DNA of 64,000 nucleotides from contig CM043703.1 of NCBI GenBank assembly GCA_023935145.1, positions 20,447,227 through 20,511,226 of the forward strand. The letters are read 5' to 3'. The stretch is from Bretschneidera sinensis (lineage: Eukaryota > Streptophyta > Magnoliopsida > Brassicales > Akaniaceae). The stretch's first letter is position 1; each line of letters begins with the position of its first letter. The notes under the pieces were generated by a model that had not been told where the DNA came from, searched no databases, and worked only from the letters and a program-made list of their open reading frames with translations. The position numbers and the translations under genes are program-made. Shown piece by piece: positions 34,291 to 48,000 of the stretch.

Positions 34291-36179
34291 TTGGTTCTAG
34301 CTATCAGAGTAGAATGTAATTGACTATTGGAATCTATTGTGGCAATGTATTTGTTACTATGGTTTGTAAAATGGATTTTTTGAGCGCCTGACATTGATGG
34401 GTATGGAGTTGATTTTGTTAAGTATCCCAAATTTACCTTAAAGAATATGATAATTAACCATGGTTGAATCATCATTGCAATGGTCTGGAATCATGTGGAA
34501 TGTAAGAGCATGCCAATGGTGCAGAACAATTGGCTGCCTCTGCACGCTTGTTAGTACCAGTACATTTAAACAATTAATGATTTATCAAAAATATATGTAT
34601 ATTTAAATAAATTATGATTTGTATAAAATATGTATGAGAATATTTGATTTTATTTAAGCGTATATTTTTGAAGTAGGATAATGATAATGAATATTTTTTT
34701 TCTTTTGAAAAAAAGCCTTATCTAAGCAGCACCCATACATGGAGAGGAAATACACTACTACCGTGGTTTCAAAAGCAAAATATTCTTTTGAAGTTGACAT
34801 TCTTTTTCACTCTCGTCTTTCTGAATAAGTTTTTTTTAAAAAAAAATTAAAACGTTATTCCAATTTTTATAATTTTTAATATATAATAAAAAATTAACTT
34901 TCTTTTTAAAATTTATATCAAACCAATGGATGGGCTCAGAATATAAAACCATCTTGAAATATGTCCAGTTAGAAATGATCTGTAGGCTTAAATTTAAACT
35001 TAGCCCAGTCCGTATCAGATCTTTTTGGGTAATAAAGGAAATAAAGAGAGCAAACACAGAAACAGAAATATTAGGCCTGTCCTAGGAAACAAACTCCCAT
35101 TGCAGCATGAGGTAGGGGCAAACTCAGGTCTCAAGGCGGATTCTTTCGTTGCTGAAGGAAGCAGCCTTCGCTGCTGCTTCACAACACCACTTTTTAGCAG
35201 ATGAACTAATTTAACCAGTCTTCATCAGTGAAGCGATTATGGTTGTGTCTCCATCAATCAGATAACTAAATTAAATCCATTTGGCTCCTCTCCTCTATGA
35301 AGAGCAGGGTAAACTGGTTAGCTTATGATAATATCCACATCTCGCAATCTGAGCGTGATTTGCCTCTACCGTGAAAGCCACAATGTCTATATACACAGAA
35401 ACAGTCGTCTCAATCGAAAGGCATTGAGGCAGAAAAATAAAAAATTATCTTTATTTGCAAGTGACCCACACTAAAGCAATGTCTCCGTAGCACTAGCTTG
35501 AATTATTGAAAGAATATTTCACATGATTGTACCAATATCACAGCCAGTTGGCTTGATCCTCACCTTAATTCATTTTAAACTTATAAATTCAACAGAACCA
35601 ACCTTTGGGAGCTATTCCTTCCTTCAACATGAAATTTAAATCATCCATAAAAATTTACAGACTTTTAACACAACTGAGAGAAAAGTAGTTGACAAAGTTT
35701 TGCTGGAGCAGGAGGTGGAGCCTAACAATTGACATATCCTAATTTTTTTAATTGATGAAGCTAATATAGAAGCAATTTGGGGACAATAATTTGTACTAAC
35801 AGATCAGATGATTCAGAACCGATTTGATAGTTTTTCTGACACAGTGCTATAATTTTATGTACTGCAACATTGTAAAGAAAATGACTATTAAACCACAAGC
35901 ATAAACAAAAGAAAACGAAAAAAAGAAATGCATTTTGAGACAGATTCCAAGACCGCTACTATTTCTTTTCTGGAAACCATGCCATTTGAGCACCCCCGCT
36001 TAAACCCCATTATTGATGATTGCAGGTCCCATTGTTGGAACGATTTAAAATTCGTCATATCTATCGGGAAGCCAACACCAGTATGCTAATATTTTGACCA
36101 AGCCATCGTCCTCCCAACGTATTTTGATTTTTTGCCCTTTTGGTTTTGCCTGGTATTGGATTAGAGCATTTGTTTTTGT

Positions 36180-36560
36180 CAAGTTATTTGAGTTCGAATT
36201 CTCAAAACTCGATTGGATCGAATTCGAGCTTAAAAATTATGCTTGATTAATTTATCGAATCAAACTCAAATACCTTAAGTTTTTGTTTGAAAGGTTTTTG
36301 AATAATTTGATAAGTTATTATCGAGCTTGAATCGAATCGAATCGAATTCAATTTAATATTTATATTAATATTAATTTTTTTATTTATTAAAATTAGAGTT
36401 CAAGTTCGAGTTCGAATGGACAAACCATGATGCAGGTTCGAGCTCAGACTCGAATAAACTCATTTGTTATCGAGCTCAAACCGAATCAAACTCGAGTAAA
36501 AAAAAAATTAATCGAGTTGGAGCTTGCCCAATTTTCAAACCTAATTTGAACTCGAACCGA
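36180..36560. repeat. Degenerate TCGA-rich repeat
   Basis: Many overlapping short units such as TTCGAGTTC, GAATCGAATC and CGAGCTCA occur on both strands, giving many small palindromes. The type is common in dicot intergenic DNA. No open frame is kept. Confidence 0.55.
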
Positions 36561-39500
36561 ACTCATAACATGGTATAATTCTAATATGATTAAAATTTGC
36601 ATCCTCTGTAGTTTATAATGTTCGTGGTGAAATAGTATGTTACGTCATTTAATCGATGATTGTTGTTAAGCCATATTTTTAAGAACTCATTAACAACACC
36701 TAAATAAGTTAATGATATGGCGCAAACACGATTACAGATTTAATTTTCAAATATTGTGATACATATATAATCTCACTATAAGCATCCAGAGAATATCAAA
36801 TATAAATAATTCAAATCAAATTATTCAATAAAGATTTTTATCTCACCAAAATCAACAATCGGAATGAGCATTCTTAGTGATGCGGAATGGGTATTCTCAC
36901 TTAAGAAGCAACTGAAGAAGTGTTTTGGATAGAAACTAAAACAGTAAATTACAATTGAAAAGTGGATATAATAAAGTTATTTGACCCAAAATTAAAAATG
37001 GACTTTCAAGTGGTTTTTTTCGGTGGTTTGAGTTAATGGGTTCAATATCATTGCTTAATATTATATATAAATTTAAATTAGGTTATGTAACTTTATCAAT
37101 TAAAAAAAGCTATGTATCTTTAAATTACTATGTAAGGTTTTAATTTATAATATCATATAAAAATAAAATTTTATTATGCTATGTAATAAAGTGCCGTCAA
37201 ATGTATCTATCTATTAAGATATATTATAAATAAAAAAGTTTATTAGCTATCAAATATGTATTAAATAGTCACAGTGATTTTGTTTTGGACCAAGTCACCA
37301 TAAATTTTTGGTTGCTTTAAATTATTACTGATTTTTAACAACTTAATTTTTCAAAAAAAAATTTATGATAATATTTTTTGTTGTAAGAAGATAAAAATAG
37401 ATAAAAAAATAACTCAGAACACCATCGAAAGATTGAGAAAATTCGCGCATTCTAAACTATCTGAAACGTGAAACGAAACAAGTATAAATTTGTGGATTGT
37501 CCAAGAGCAATTCGTAGATTCTCACCCAATAAAAAAATTAAATCCAATCTTAGTTCAAGGCCAAGCCTCAAACCCTAATTTTTTTGAAAGGAAAGTATGC
37601 ATATCACCACTCAAATTGAAACATAATGCAAAACATCCGATAATAATTCCGGAGATAGCGCATCTGGTACATCTTCCAACCAAACCCAAGAATCAACAAT
37701 AAATTTCGACTCAAACCCTAATCTTGATAATAGATAATATGTGCAATTATCCGACAAAATTACTTAAAATATAACTGAAATGGTTGGCCAAACTAAACAT
37801 TTATAATTATAAATCAAAACCTTTTATAAAAATTATAAACAAAAAATAAAGCAAAGCAAAATTTTTATAATAAATATATAGTGCTAAAAAATTAATGCTA
37901 ATATTTAACTCATTTATCATTTTTCAAATAGTTAATCAAAATTAACAATTCAACTAAGAGACAACTTGTAGAATTGGAGCCATGATTCTCTTCAACTTGA
38001 GCGGCAATTCCATTATCATGCCGTGTTTGGATGTCATCAAGAGCGCTATTCTCTTTAAAACCCTACAACTATTATTATTATTATTATTATATGTGCTGAC
38101 AAAATAGTACTACGTATTATTTTCTTTTAACAATCGATTTAAGCGTGATGGACGGCTTCTAGTATGTTTAACAATGATAAACAAATAGATAAAAAGAAAT
38201 GAAAACTTTGGCTGCAAATTTGCAAAAGAATTTTAAAAAGTACACACAATAGACAAATTTCTCAACGAATTGAAGAAAATAAGACTCACAAGGGTTAAAA
38301 AGTGTCAAGGTGCCATGGACAATTTCTTACAAGTTTGTTAGGATTAGACTTTTGGTGATTTATCATATGCATCATTGGGTTCCTTTGTGGACATGACAAT
38401 AGCACAACTAACAAGAGCAACCAAAGTGGATTTATTTTTATCTTTACAAAGAATCTTCAAAAAACTGATTTAGGAAATTAGCATTTTCTCTAAATAATAC
38501 GCATCCTCAGAAGCTGCCCAAAACCACCAACTAACAAGAGAATATCGATTCAAGGCTTTGGCATTGGCTTAGGATCGGTTGGGGTTCCCTTTGTGTTTGA
38601 ACCCTCAAAAGAGAAGAATTAGAAGTTGCTATTTTTTTGGTGCAGAAGTGTGTAAAAAGTCCTCCTAAAATAATAATAAAAATGATCTCATATTTTATGG
38701 AGTTTGGAAAAGAGAACGGATGCTGTGCATTTGAATTATGGATGTTTATGTTTGATCCAGAAATCAAATTTCAAAATTTGAAATTCGAAAAAAAATTTTT
38801 GATGAATCTATCCAAATTTTCCGATCGGTGCTAGAGGGAGCTGATCGGCAAACCAAACAAGTTGGTTTGCCATGTGGGTGAGCCAATTGGTTGGATCGGA
38901 TTGGGTTGACTCGGTTCAACCATTCAACTCTCTTTGACCCTTTTTTTTGTATTTTTATGCTTTGAGGATTAATTTCAAATTAGTTTTCAAGTTTGTTTCA
39001 AAATCCTTTTGTCATTTTTGAGGATGCAGACTTCCGTGAATCATCATTGGGTTTACGCGTGATCTATTTAATAAAACCGATAAAATTTGGTGTTTACACT
39101 TATTTTTGACCGATTAGGAATTATGGAAAAAATGAATGTTAATTCGATGTATACCGTTAACTTCATAATCTATCGCTTTTGAGATTTTAAGTTATTTTAT
39201 GAAAATAAAAAAATTGTTATTATTTATGATCGGGATTGATGAGAGTTTAATATGATAACGATTGATGTTTGATTAAATAAATTTATTTTTAATGAAATTG
39301 TCCTACGTCCAAATCAATATCTCATAAAAAAAGATAAGTATAAACTTCCAATAAAATACAAGCATGCATGAGAATACCTATGAATCATTTTCCTAAGCGT
39401 ATCTATCTTTGTATATATGCATGGACAAGCAAAATCACAAACAAGCAACACCTAAGTCAAAGTCTTTCTCATTTATATTGTATTGAGTTAAAAAAAATAA

Positions 39501-39704
39501 CACTAATAAGAGGATCAACCTTCTATTTACAGGGTATCCATTTCTTACTAAATCATTCGCCCATTATTTGGTAAAATATTATCCCTTTTGATTAATAAAG
39601 TAAAATTCTGAAAAAAAAAATTAAGACGGAAAAGAAACTGCTATAAAAACTGACATGAGTGAAACATATGATTTCCTCTTATGGTCTTTTTTGGTGGTAG
39701 TTCT

Positions 39705-39990
39705 TAAAATGGTAGAGTATGTTTCGAAAACAGTTTTTTATTTTTAAATTTTGAAAATTGTTTTGAAAAATGAAAACTAAAAGTAGTTTTCTGATTTTTT
39801 TTAAGAAAACATGTTTGGATAACTGTAACTCAAAAATTATTTCCAAAACAAAAAACAATGAAATGTTCTTTAGATAATCTTATTTTGAAAACCGTCTTGA
39901 TACACATTGTAATTATTTTTAATTTTGAATTTAAATTTAAAATCTATATTAATTTTATTTTTTATATATCAAATACTTAAAAATAATTAA
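39705..39990. mobile_element. Degenerate copy of the inverted-repeat element at 40583
   Basis: This stretch shares a long run of similarity with 40590-40760, including AAAACATGTTTGGATAACTG against AAAACATATTTGGATAACTG. The ends are eroded. Confidence 0.5.
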
Positions 39991-41019
39991 TATTATTTTA
40001 TGTTTAAAATTTTAATATTAATTATTTGGATATGCTACTACAAAGAACTAATCATATAATATGCGACTACAAAGAACTAATCATATAATGCCACGTCGTT
40101 ACTCTTTTAATTATGCCAATTACAATCTATCACATACTCTTATTCTATGTGGTAAAATGCAACTCAGTGTTAATTATTTGGATAATTTTGGTTGTAAACA
40201 CATTTTTTTTTTCATTTAAGGGCACTTAAGCGTGGTTGCTTGGTCAAAAGGTATCTTTTGTAAATAATTAAAATTTAATATTTTTTTATTTTATGTGGGT
40301 TAGATTATGATCATTTGCATTATAACAAAGAACTCTAACTTGGGTTAGATTGTGATAAAGATATTTAATTAACTTTGTGATAACTATATTACATTTTATA
40401 GTAAGGCCATAACCATTAGTGACAATTGATAATTACTTTATGGTAAAAGTTAAGGAATTTTATAATAAATAAGTACCAAAGACCATAAATTTTTCCTAAG
40501 TTTTAATTTCAATTTTCATGAACTTGTAACTAATCAAAAGAGTACTTTAGGAAGAGAATATAGATCCAAGACAGAATGGCTAGGGCATGTTTGGATACAA
40601 TTTTTAGTTTTTAAAAATTGTTTTTGAAAATAAAAATAGAAAACACTTTTTTGACATTTTTTTTAAAGAAAACATATTTGGATAACTGTAACTCGAAAAC
40701 AATTTTAAAAAACAGAAAACAATAATATTTCGTTTGGATAATTTATTTTGAAAATAAAAATTTGTTTGGATACACATTTTGGTACTTTTTTCCAATTTTT
40801 ATTTTAATTTTGAAATCTATCAAGTTTACGTTAAATAGATCTCCCATACATAGATTATGAGTTATGATATACCTATAATTATGTGTGTTTGTTGAATAAG
40901 TAATCACAAAAATTAAATAGTACTACTTTTTTTTCAAAATTTCAATACTTTAAATATTTATATAAAAAAGGTAAACTGGATTTTCCTTGGTTTGCAGGGG
41001 AAGAAAATAGCAATTGAAA

Positions 41020-41201
41020 TCCAGAAAGTTTTCGTTTGCTTTCTCACCCTCCAAACAACTTCTTTGCTAATTTTTTCCAGATTTACCCTCGCTTTCTTAC
41101 ACTGCAAACATCTTGTTCTCCTCAAACTTAGTTTTCTTTCTCTTTCTCACCCTTCAAACACCTTCTTTGCTAATTTCTCTCAGATTTTTTTTTTCGTTTT
41201 C
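41020..41201 (+). repeat. Pyrimidine-rich imperfect tandem repeats, left part
   Basis: Units like CACCCTCCAAACACCTTCTT and TTTGCTAATTTCTC repeat here and continue at 43379-43690, on the other side of the inserted LTR. The insertion therefore split one repeat array. Confidence 0.75.
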
Positions 41202-43378
41202 TGTAACAACCCATTTCAGATTGACCACCCCCGAGACGGTGTTGTCACATTTTGAAAATCACAACGCGACACATATACGCAACAATAAAAATAATACCAA
41301 CTACAATTATTACATCAATCCTCAACCCTCAACAGGGGAGATACATTATTCAGATCTCAACTTAAACATTATATACAACATAATATGCATGAATATTTAC
41401 AAATATTTTTTTTTTCTTTTTCATTAGTCTGAGGATATAAACCACATGGCTTACAAATAATGACTTAATCTGAATCTCAGCTCACCAAACTATCTGTTCT
41501 ACCTGTTACTTGAAATTATTTAACAATGATGGGTGAGCTTCACAAGCTCAGTGAATTAAATTTTCTAGAAGTATTCAATTTGTATAAATATTTTTCTAAT
41601 ATTCATTCGTCTATTTCTCATATAATTTGATAAAAGTATTCTATTATCACTACTCATATCATAATCCCCATTTTTTATCAGTCTCCTCTTCTCATGTATT
41701 TATTCACCTTGAGACCATCAATTATATCTCATGATTACCTCGTTATAAGGTTAACAACATATAGTCTATCACTCAGATAGTTCTTATCATATAATACTTT
41801 CATATTTCTTTCCCACTATATCTGTCTCACTGTGAGACTCATTCATTTATCAATAAATTTACAATAAAAAACAACACTTTAGCATCTCAGTAATAAAAAT
41901 CAATATTTAAAATAGATGCAATGCATCAATTATTAATTGGGAACGTCTTCCCACATGTTGATATATTTTTATTTTAGACCAGCTACATTTCCAGTTCTTT
42001 TATCTTCAACATATACCGGCTGTCACGATTTTTATTTCTCACCAGCATATTTCGGCTATCACGGTTTTCATTTCTCACCAACATATACCGGCTGTCATGA
42101 TTTTTCATTTCTCACCAACATATACCAACTGTCACGGTTTTTATTTAGACCGACCCCTTACCGGTTCTTTTATTTCATATCCATGCATATGAATAATAAC
42201 ATGAAATATGCATATGAACAATAATATAAAATCAAGCATGTGTTCAGACATTTAAATTAGCTATCATGTTTTTTCTCAAATTATTATTTGATCAATTTCA
42301 CTAAATTCATTTTCTTATATCATATCAAATCATCAACCATAACTCGTCATGAATTTCATTTATCACATTCATTATTAATTCGACTCATTATTCTAATAAT
42401 ATTACTTCTCATCTAATAATTCTCTACATATCAATTTTTTCTATCATACCCTTCAACTAACTTTTATCTATTATCAAATCATAAGTTAATAATTTATTCA
42501 AATATTATCACTATATATTGCATATGTATATTGATTACTTAAAGTAAATCTAACTCACCACTTAGCACTTAGAGCTACTCGTGGATCACCTCCTTGCATT
42601 TTCTGCTATTTTCAGCGATTTTCCTCGATTGTTGATCGTCAACATCTGACAAAAATATTTATATTAAAATTTCTAACTTATTCTTCAATTCTTCCATAAT
42701 TCACACCAATTAAAAATTCTCACATTGAATTCCGAGAAATTTCATGTATGCTAAATTTCAAAAATAAAATTCACGTTATTACTTTTTGTTTTTCTTAGAG
42801 CTTTTCATGATTCTCTATAAAATTCTTTCGTAAACTCTTTCAAAATTTTACTCTTTCAACATTTTTTTCAATCTCCAAATATTTAAAGAAATAAAGTAAT
42901 TTATATTAAAGAAGAAAAAAAACTAAACAAAATTTGGTAAAATAATAAAACAAAAACAAAATTTGTAATTCTTTATACCAAAATCCCACCACCACGGTTC
43001 AGGTCTTTTTCTCTTCATTTTGCTGTCTCACATGCAAGGTTTGCATGTCCTGGAGGCAGCACCTGGACGTTTAGATATTGGCCAAATTTTTTTCTTTTTT
43101 TTTTCTTTTCCTTCTTATCCTGTCCAAGCGTCAATTTTTAATTTTTTTTTTGTTTTTGTTTTTTCCTTTTCCTTCTTATCCTATCCACGCATCCAGTGTT
43201 TGTCAATTATTTTTTTTTCCTTCTTATCCTGTCCATGCGTCATTTTTTTCTTCAAAAGTATTGTTTTATAAAAATTAAATCTTTCACGCATATATATATA
43301 TATATATATATTATTTTAATTAATATCATATTTATTAAATTACTTCTTTAATATTATTTTATGAAAATGGGTGTTACA
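41202..43378 (-). mobile_element. Solo Ty3-gypsy LTR, minus strand
   Basis: It is 2177 bp long, from TGTAACAACC to GGGTGTTACA, and is the complement of the family at 57478. The flanks are TTTTC (41197-41201) and CTTTC (43379-43383), a 5-bp duplication with one mismatch. It has about four units of the family minisatellite at about 41985-42150 and a (TA)n run at about 43290-43310. Poly-T rich open frames at 43020-43278 are part of the LTR. Confidence 0.85.
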
Positions 43379-43690
43379 CTTTCTCACTCGCCAAATACCT
43401 TCTTCTCCTCAAACTCAGAGTTTTCCTTTGCTTTTTTAGCCTTCAAACACCTTCTTTGCTAATTTCTCCCAGATTTTCCATCGTTTTTTCACCCTCCAAA
43501 CACCTTCTTCTCTTCAAACCCAGAGTTTTCCTTCGGTTTCTCTTTCTCCAAACACTTTCTTTGCTAATTTTTCTCAGGTTTCCCCTCGCTTTCTCACATT
43601 TCAAACACTAGATTTTCCTTCGATTTCTTCTTCCTCTTCCCCCTTTTCTTGTTCTTCTCATCTTTCTTCTTTTTTTCTCCCATGTAGATT
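43379..43690 (+). repeat. Pyrimidine-rich imperfect tandem repeats, right part
   Basis: Continuation of the array at 41020-41201. About three longer units are seen, each with TCCAAACACCTTCTT- and CAGAGTTTTCC-like pieces. Confidence 0.75.
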
Positions 43691-43942
43691 TGGGCTCGCG
43701 ACTAGCAGCACCGCCTTCGTGTGTCGCAATTTCAATTTTTTTTTTCTCTTTCATTTTCTTTTTTTGGTTCGGAGAAAAGGAGAAGAATATTATATTTGAA
43801 AACTCTTTTTGAAAACAATTAAAAGTTAAAAAGCAGTTTTCTGAAAATGGTTAAACAATGTTAAAAAATTATGTTTGAAAACTGATTACCTAACAAATAT
43901 TAAGATTTTAATAACTATTTAAAAAAAAATCCAAACAAGCCC

Positions 43943-44940
43943 TAAAGTTTTGACGTCTAAACCATCCTTAAATATGTCCTGAAAATTCGAGAACCAAAAG
44001 AATCAAAATGTGAACTTTCCCTCTTTTACCCTCAACAAATGAATTATGAAACCACCGTCTAAACAGAATCTACTACAGTAAGTATCGAAATAGTATCTTT
44101 TTAAAACTATTTTATTTTGGTACAACGTACCGAAATCACTGTGACATACCCAACCAGATCCCGCCACGTTACCACCAGCACCCAAAGGTAAATTTTACTT
44201 TTTATTAATCCCACAGTATTTTTACACTGACAATGAGTCTTGATTAGCTGCACCAACGTAGTTTTGTCGTTTCCTCCTTATCTTTTTCTCTGCTCCCTGT
44301 ATTACAGTACGATGTACAAAGACAGCCTTTGTTTCTCCCTTTTATTTGTGTGTTTTGCTTGAGACCCCCAACTAGAGAGAGATTGGAGACCCCTAAGTAG
44401 GGTCTGATCCAAAAAGTTCCACAAAAAACCTGTTTTAAACTGTCGCCGTCTTGGTTCTTTCTATTCCGACGATCTCCGCCGTCAAGTTCCCAGTTCTGAT
44501 TATCCTCTCTCACCACTTATGCTCCCTCACTCTCCTATTGGTCGATCTCGGTGTCCTCCGCTCTCTTCTCTCAATCCCCGATTAACCACCGTGCAGTTCG
44601 TTGCGAGATCCCGCCGGAGTTTCGCTTCTTTGTCATCGCTTTGACCTTTTTTGGCGAATCCGAAACGAAACGTATTTTTGTGATGGGTTTTGTATTTGTC
44701 TTGTCATGCGTGTGATGCCTTTTTGTTTCTCTCTCTGGGGTTTATCACCATTGTCTGGTCTCTCGAATATGCGGTTTTTTGCCTCTTAATTTTGTTTTAT
44801 TCCAAAAATAATTTCAAGAAACAGCCGATCCTCAAAATATCTGATACCATTTTTTTTAATCTCTAGTCTCTCTCTTTTCTGTTTTTTTTCTTTCGAAAAA
44901 CACAAAAGAAAAGCGAGTTTCTTTTATTTTTAAGTATCAT
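43943..44940 (+). promoter_or_regulatory. Upstream and leader region of COI1
   Basis: About 1 kb of unique sequence becomes pyrimidine-rich towards the gene, with CTCTC runs at 44510-44570 and 44860-44880. No TATA box stands out. The last bases before 44941 would be the first leader exon if the leader intron is real. Confidence 0.4.
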
Positions 44941-45053
44941 GTAAGTTTTGCTATTGGTTTTGATATTAAATCTTAGTTTTTCCCCAATTAAAATTTCTTG
45001 TTTTTCTTTTTTGAGGTTCGGACGGTTTATTTATTTATTTTTGGTCGTAATAG
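44941..45053 (+). other. Probable intron in the COI1 5' leader
   Basis: A strong donor GTAAGT follows CAT at 44940. A T-rich stretch and an acceptor GTAATAG (ending 45053) follow, only two bases before the start codon. The intron would be 113 nt. If unspliced, the leader would hold a minimal ATG-TAA upstream frame at 44939-44944; splicing removes it. This is inferred from splice signals only. Confidence 0.5.
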
Positions 45054-45055
45054 CG

Positions 45056-48000
45056 ATGGAGAATGATTGTAAAAGAGCAGATAGAATGAGTAGCGCAACA
45101 ATAGACGATGTTCTGGATCTAGTGATGCTATACATACACGACGCGAAGGACCGGGACGCGGCGTCTCTGGTGTGCCGCAGATGGTACGACGTGGACACGG
45201 CGACCAGGGAGCACATAACCATAGCCCTTTGCTACACGTCGACCCCAGATCGGCTTAGGCGCCGCTTCAGCCAGCTCAAGTCACTCAAGCTCAAGGGAAA
45301 GCCGCGAGCCGCCATGTTCAACCTTATTCCTGAGGACTGGGGCGGGTTCGTCACCCCCTGGGTCAACGAGATTTCGGCGTCTTTTAACCGCCTCAAATCA
45401 CTCCATTTCCGGCGAATGATCGTGAGCGACTCGGATCTGGAGGTGTTGTCTCGGGCCAGGGGAGATGGGCTCGAGGTCTTGAAGCTTGATAAGTGCTCCG
45501 GGTTCTCTACTGATGGCCTCTTGAGGATCGCTCGCTCTTGCAGGTACTTAATTTTCTTATTTTTTATTTGTGGGTTGATACTGAGATTACCTGCGTAGTT
45601 ATTGGTGTTTTATATTTTGCACCTGTGTGCCTTTTTAATTATGTTTAGTTTCTTGGTACATAAAGAATTCGATGTGTTTTTTAGTCAATGAGAGAAAACA
45701 GAAGGTAGCGAATCACTGCTTAATTGTGCTTATTTGAATGAAGAAATTTGAAACGATACGGATGTTTATGAAGTGGAAGAAGAATGAAACATTTTTTTTT
45801 CCTTTTTCTTATCGGTAACAGATATTGTTGTTTTTATGAGTGTCAGATTTTACTCATTGTTGTAAGATGGCCGAGGTTTTATTTTATTTGAAAATCTTTG
45901 CTTCCTTATATGAAACTGTTGGACTTTTACTTTGAATTTGTTTGACACAGCTGATCGTTCTTTGTTCTTTTATGATTATGGTAGATTATTTTTGGCTTAT
46001 CATTCTTGGTATTGGATTGATAGTTATGGATAAGAAGCTTTAATCTTTATGAGATACTTTCTGGTTTTCTTTCTCAATTTTTGACATTAATGGAGCGGAA
46101 GGGGCCTTCAATTGTTGTTTGTGTTTTATCTCTTAATGAGTCACGTGCATGTCTTTAACTCTTTATCTTGATAAAAAGGAAGCATACCTCAAAGAAAAGA
46201 GAAAAAGAAAGCAGAAATGCCTTTCTAGTTTCTAACCACATTAATGATTAGTTAGAAATATATTACCATTTAGTGTTATTACTTCTACTTGCAGTAAACG
46301 TGTTTGCTTTTTTTTTTGAATGTTTAAGTGATGCTATTATTAGTAATATCTTTTTGAGTTTTCAGTTGCTGGGTTGGGTCAAAGTTTTATGCTGAATGAT
46401 CTGCCTACTTTTAGCTTCACATAAAGTCATCCCACTGTCTTCTAACTTCACGCCTCACCTAAATTTTTAATTAATGAGTGTTTGTGACAATGGCCTACAA
46501 AGTAAATATGAAGGAAATACTTGATGAATGGAGTAAAAACATGATTAAAGTTGTACAAATTATTATGTATTGAGCAGTTCCTATGGCTTAAGGTATAAAG
46601 CAAGGTTAATGGATATTTGGTTTGGATTACTTATAAAAATATGGATATTTGGTTTGGATTAATGTTAGAAGATTGATATGACAGCCATGTTTTTGCTATT
46701 GCTATGTTCAATGCTAGATGAAGATTCATTTGTAAAAACATGTGATCTGGTTCCTTGTTCCCTTTAAGATGCCGTTATGTATTTTAAGAAGTAAGATTGT
46801 TGGGGTTGAAATTCTAGATGTTTCTGGATTTTAGTTAGTTAAGATTTCATAGTACTGGAAATGTGACATTAATATGTTTAAGGAATTATAAAATCTTTGC
46901 AAAGTTGAGAAGAAGGTTAGTGTACAAAACAACTGAATGAATGCCGTTAAAGTTTTGAAAATTGTGTTAAATGTAGAACAGAGTAATTGTTTAAGTTATA
47001 TCTTTGGCTAGGGGACAGATATTCTTAAATTTCACTTAAATGTTCTTTTTTTTGTGGGATGTAGAAAGTAAAAAATCTCCTTTTATTGGAACTATAACCA
47101 ATCTACCCTACCTGTTTTAGGGCAGCAAAGTATGACTTTTGGAAAAGCAGGAACGAGTTTAAAACACAAGATTTTTCTCACAGTTTCTACTGCATATTTT
47201 AGTCTATTGAAATGCATGGTGAAGAATCAAGAATCATAGTATTAGTGACTATTGTATATCAAGTTCGTATATTTTAGATTTGAACGATGATGTGATTTAT
47301 ATTATTGATCTGAGTAGGTGATTGTATTTTGTTTGATGTATTTGGGTGGTCATTACCGGTGTGTCTCTCTATAAAGTGGTTGCATAATTTGGATTATGGT
47401 TTGGAAAAATCTTATGAGTGAAACATCAAATTGCAATTCCTGGAATTCATGTTGATTGAGGCACACACCATTGGATGATGTGGCCTAGTGGTGAAGTTGG
47501 TGGTGGACTTGGAGGACCCAGGTTTGAAGCCATTCGGTTGCGAAATTGAAGGGATTTTCGGTGGAGTAGTCAGGGAGTGACTGTGCCAGGGTTTCTGAGT
47601 AGTCTTGGGTTCCTCCATCTATTTTGGATGTGGGATGTCATGCTATGGCTCAACTTGCCTTGAGAGCGTCTGCAATCGCTTCAGCAGGGTTCGTCCAAGT
47701 CTGTGGCCCCACTGTATAGGTCCCTCTTAGCATTGGTTAGCCAATGGGTTGGGGCTCTCATGGTCACGCTACTGGTTTCCCCCTCCTACCCTTTTTGACT
47801 AGCACGAAAGAAAATGTTTCTTTGAGGACCACATGATATTAACAAATTTCATGCTATCTATTTATTTATATGGTACTCCAGCATCTCAAGTAGGGCTTTA
47901 TGTATTCATGGTTCACCTCAAAGTAGAATATTATGTATTTATGGGTAGTTGAGTAACATGTTTGCAGTTTGGGTCATATATATTTTGTTTTCTTGAGCCA

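Larger units (their letters stand above)
34500..40582. other. AT-rich intergenic DNA without a recognisable gene
   Basis: About 6 kb between the unknown gene and the COI1 neighbourhood. Short open frames occur but none resembles a known family or has splice-linked partners. Visible items are a TCGA/GAGCTC-rich repeat (36180-36560), an (ATT)n run (about 38070-38092) and a degenerate copy of the inverted-repeat element (about 39705-39990). Confidence 0.6.
40583..43942. mobile_element. Inverted-repeat (MITE-like) element, ~1.2 kb, split by a gypsy solo LTR
   Basis: The left end GGGCATGTTTGGAT and right end ATCCAAACAAGCCC are 14-bp inverted repeats with one mismatch. The flanks are CTA and TAA. 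Without the LTR at 41202-43378 it is about 1.18 kb. It encodes no transposase. The end sequence is like those of PIF/Harbinger-type or hAT-type non-autonomous elements; the class is uncertain. Its middle consists of pyrimidine-rich repeats. Confidence 0.6.

Noticed and set aside
38821..39110. Possible LTR end (GGTGTTTACACTT)
   Set aside because: No matching partner, primer-binding site or target duplication could be found.
43020..43278. Two open frames rich in Phe and Ser
   Set aside because: They are poly-T and TTCC repeats within the solo gypsy LTR.
44948..45055. Upstream extension of COI1 with a hydrophobic N-terminus
   Set aside because: It has no ATG in frame and lies within the probable leader intron.
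45031..45222. Minus-strand open frame opposite COI1 exon 1
   Set aside because: Shadow of the GC-rich F-box exon.
47412..47618. Minus-strand open frame in COI1 intron 1
   Set aside because: It coincides with the SINE and resembles no protein.
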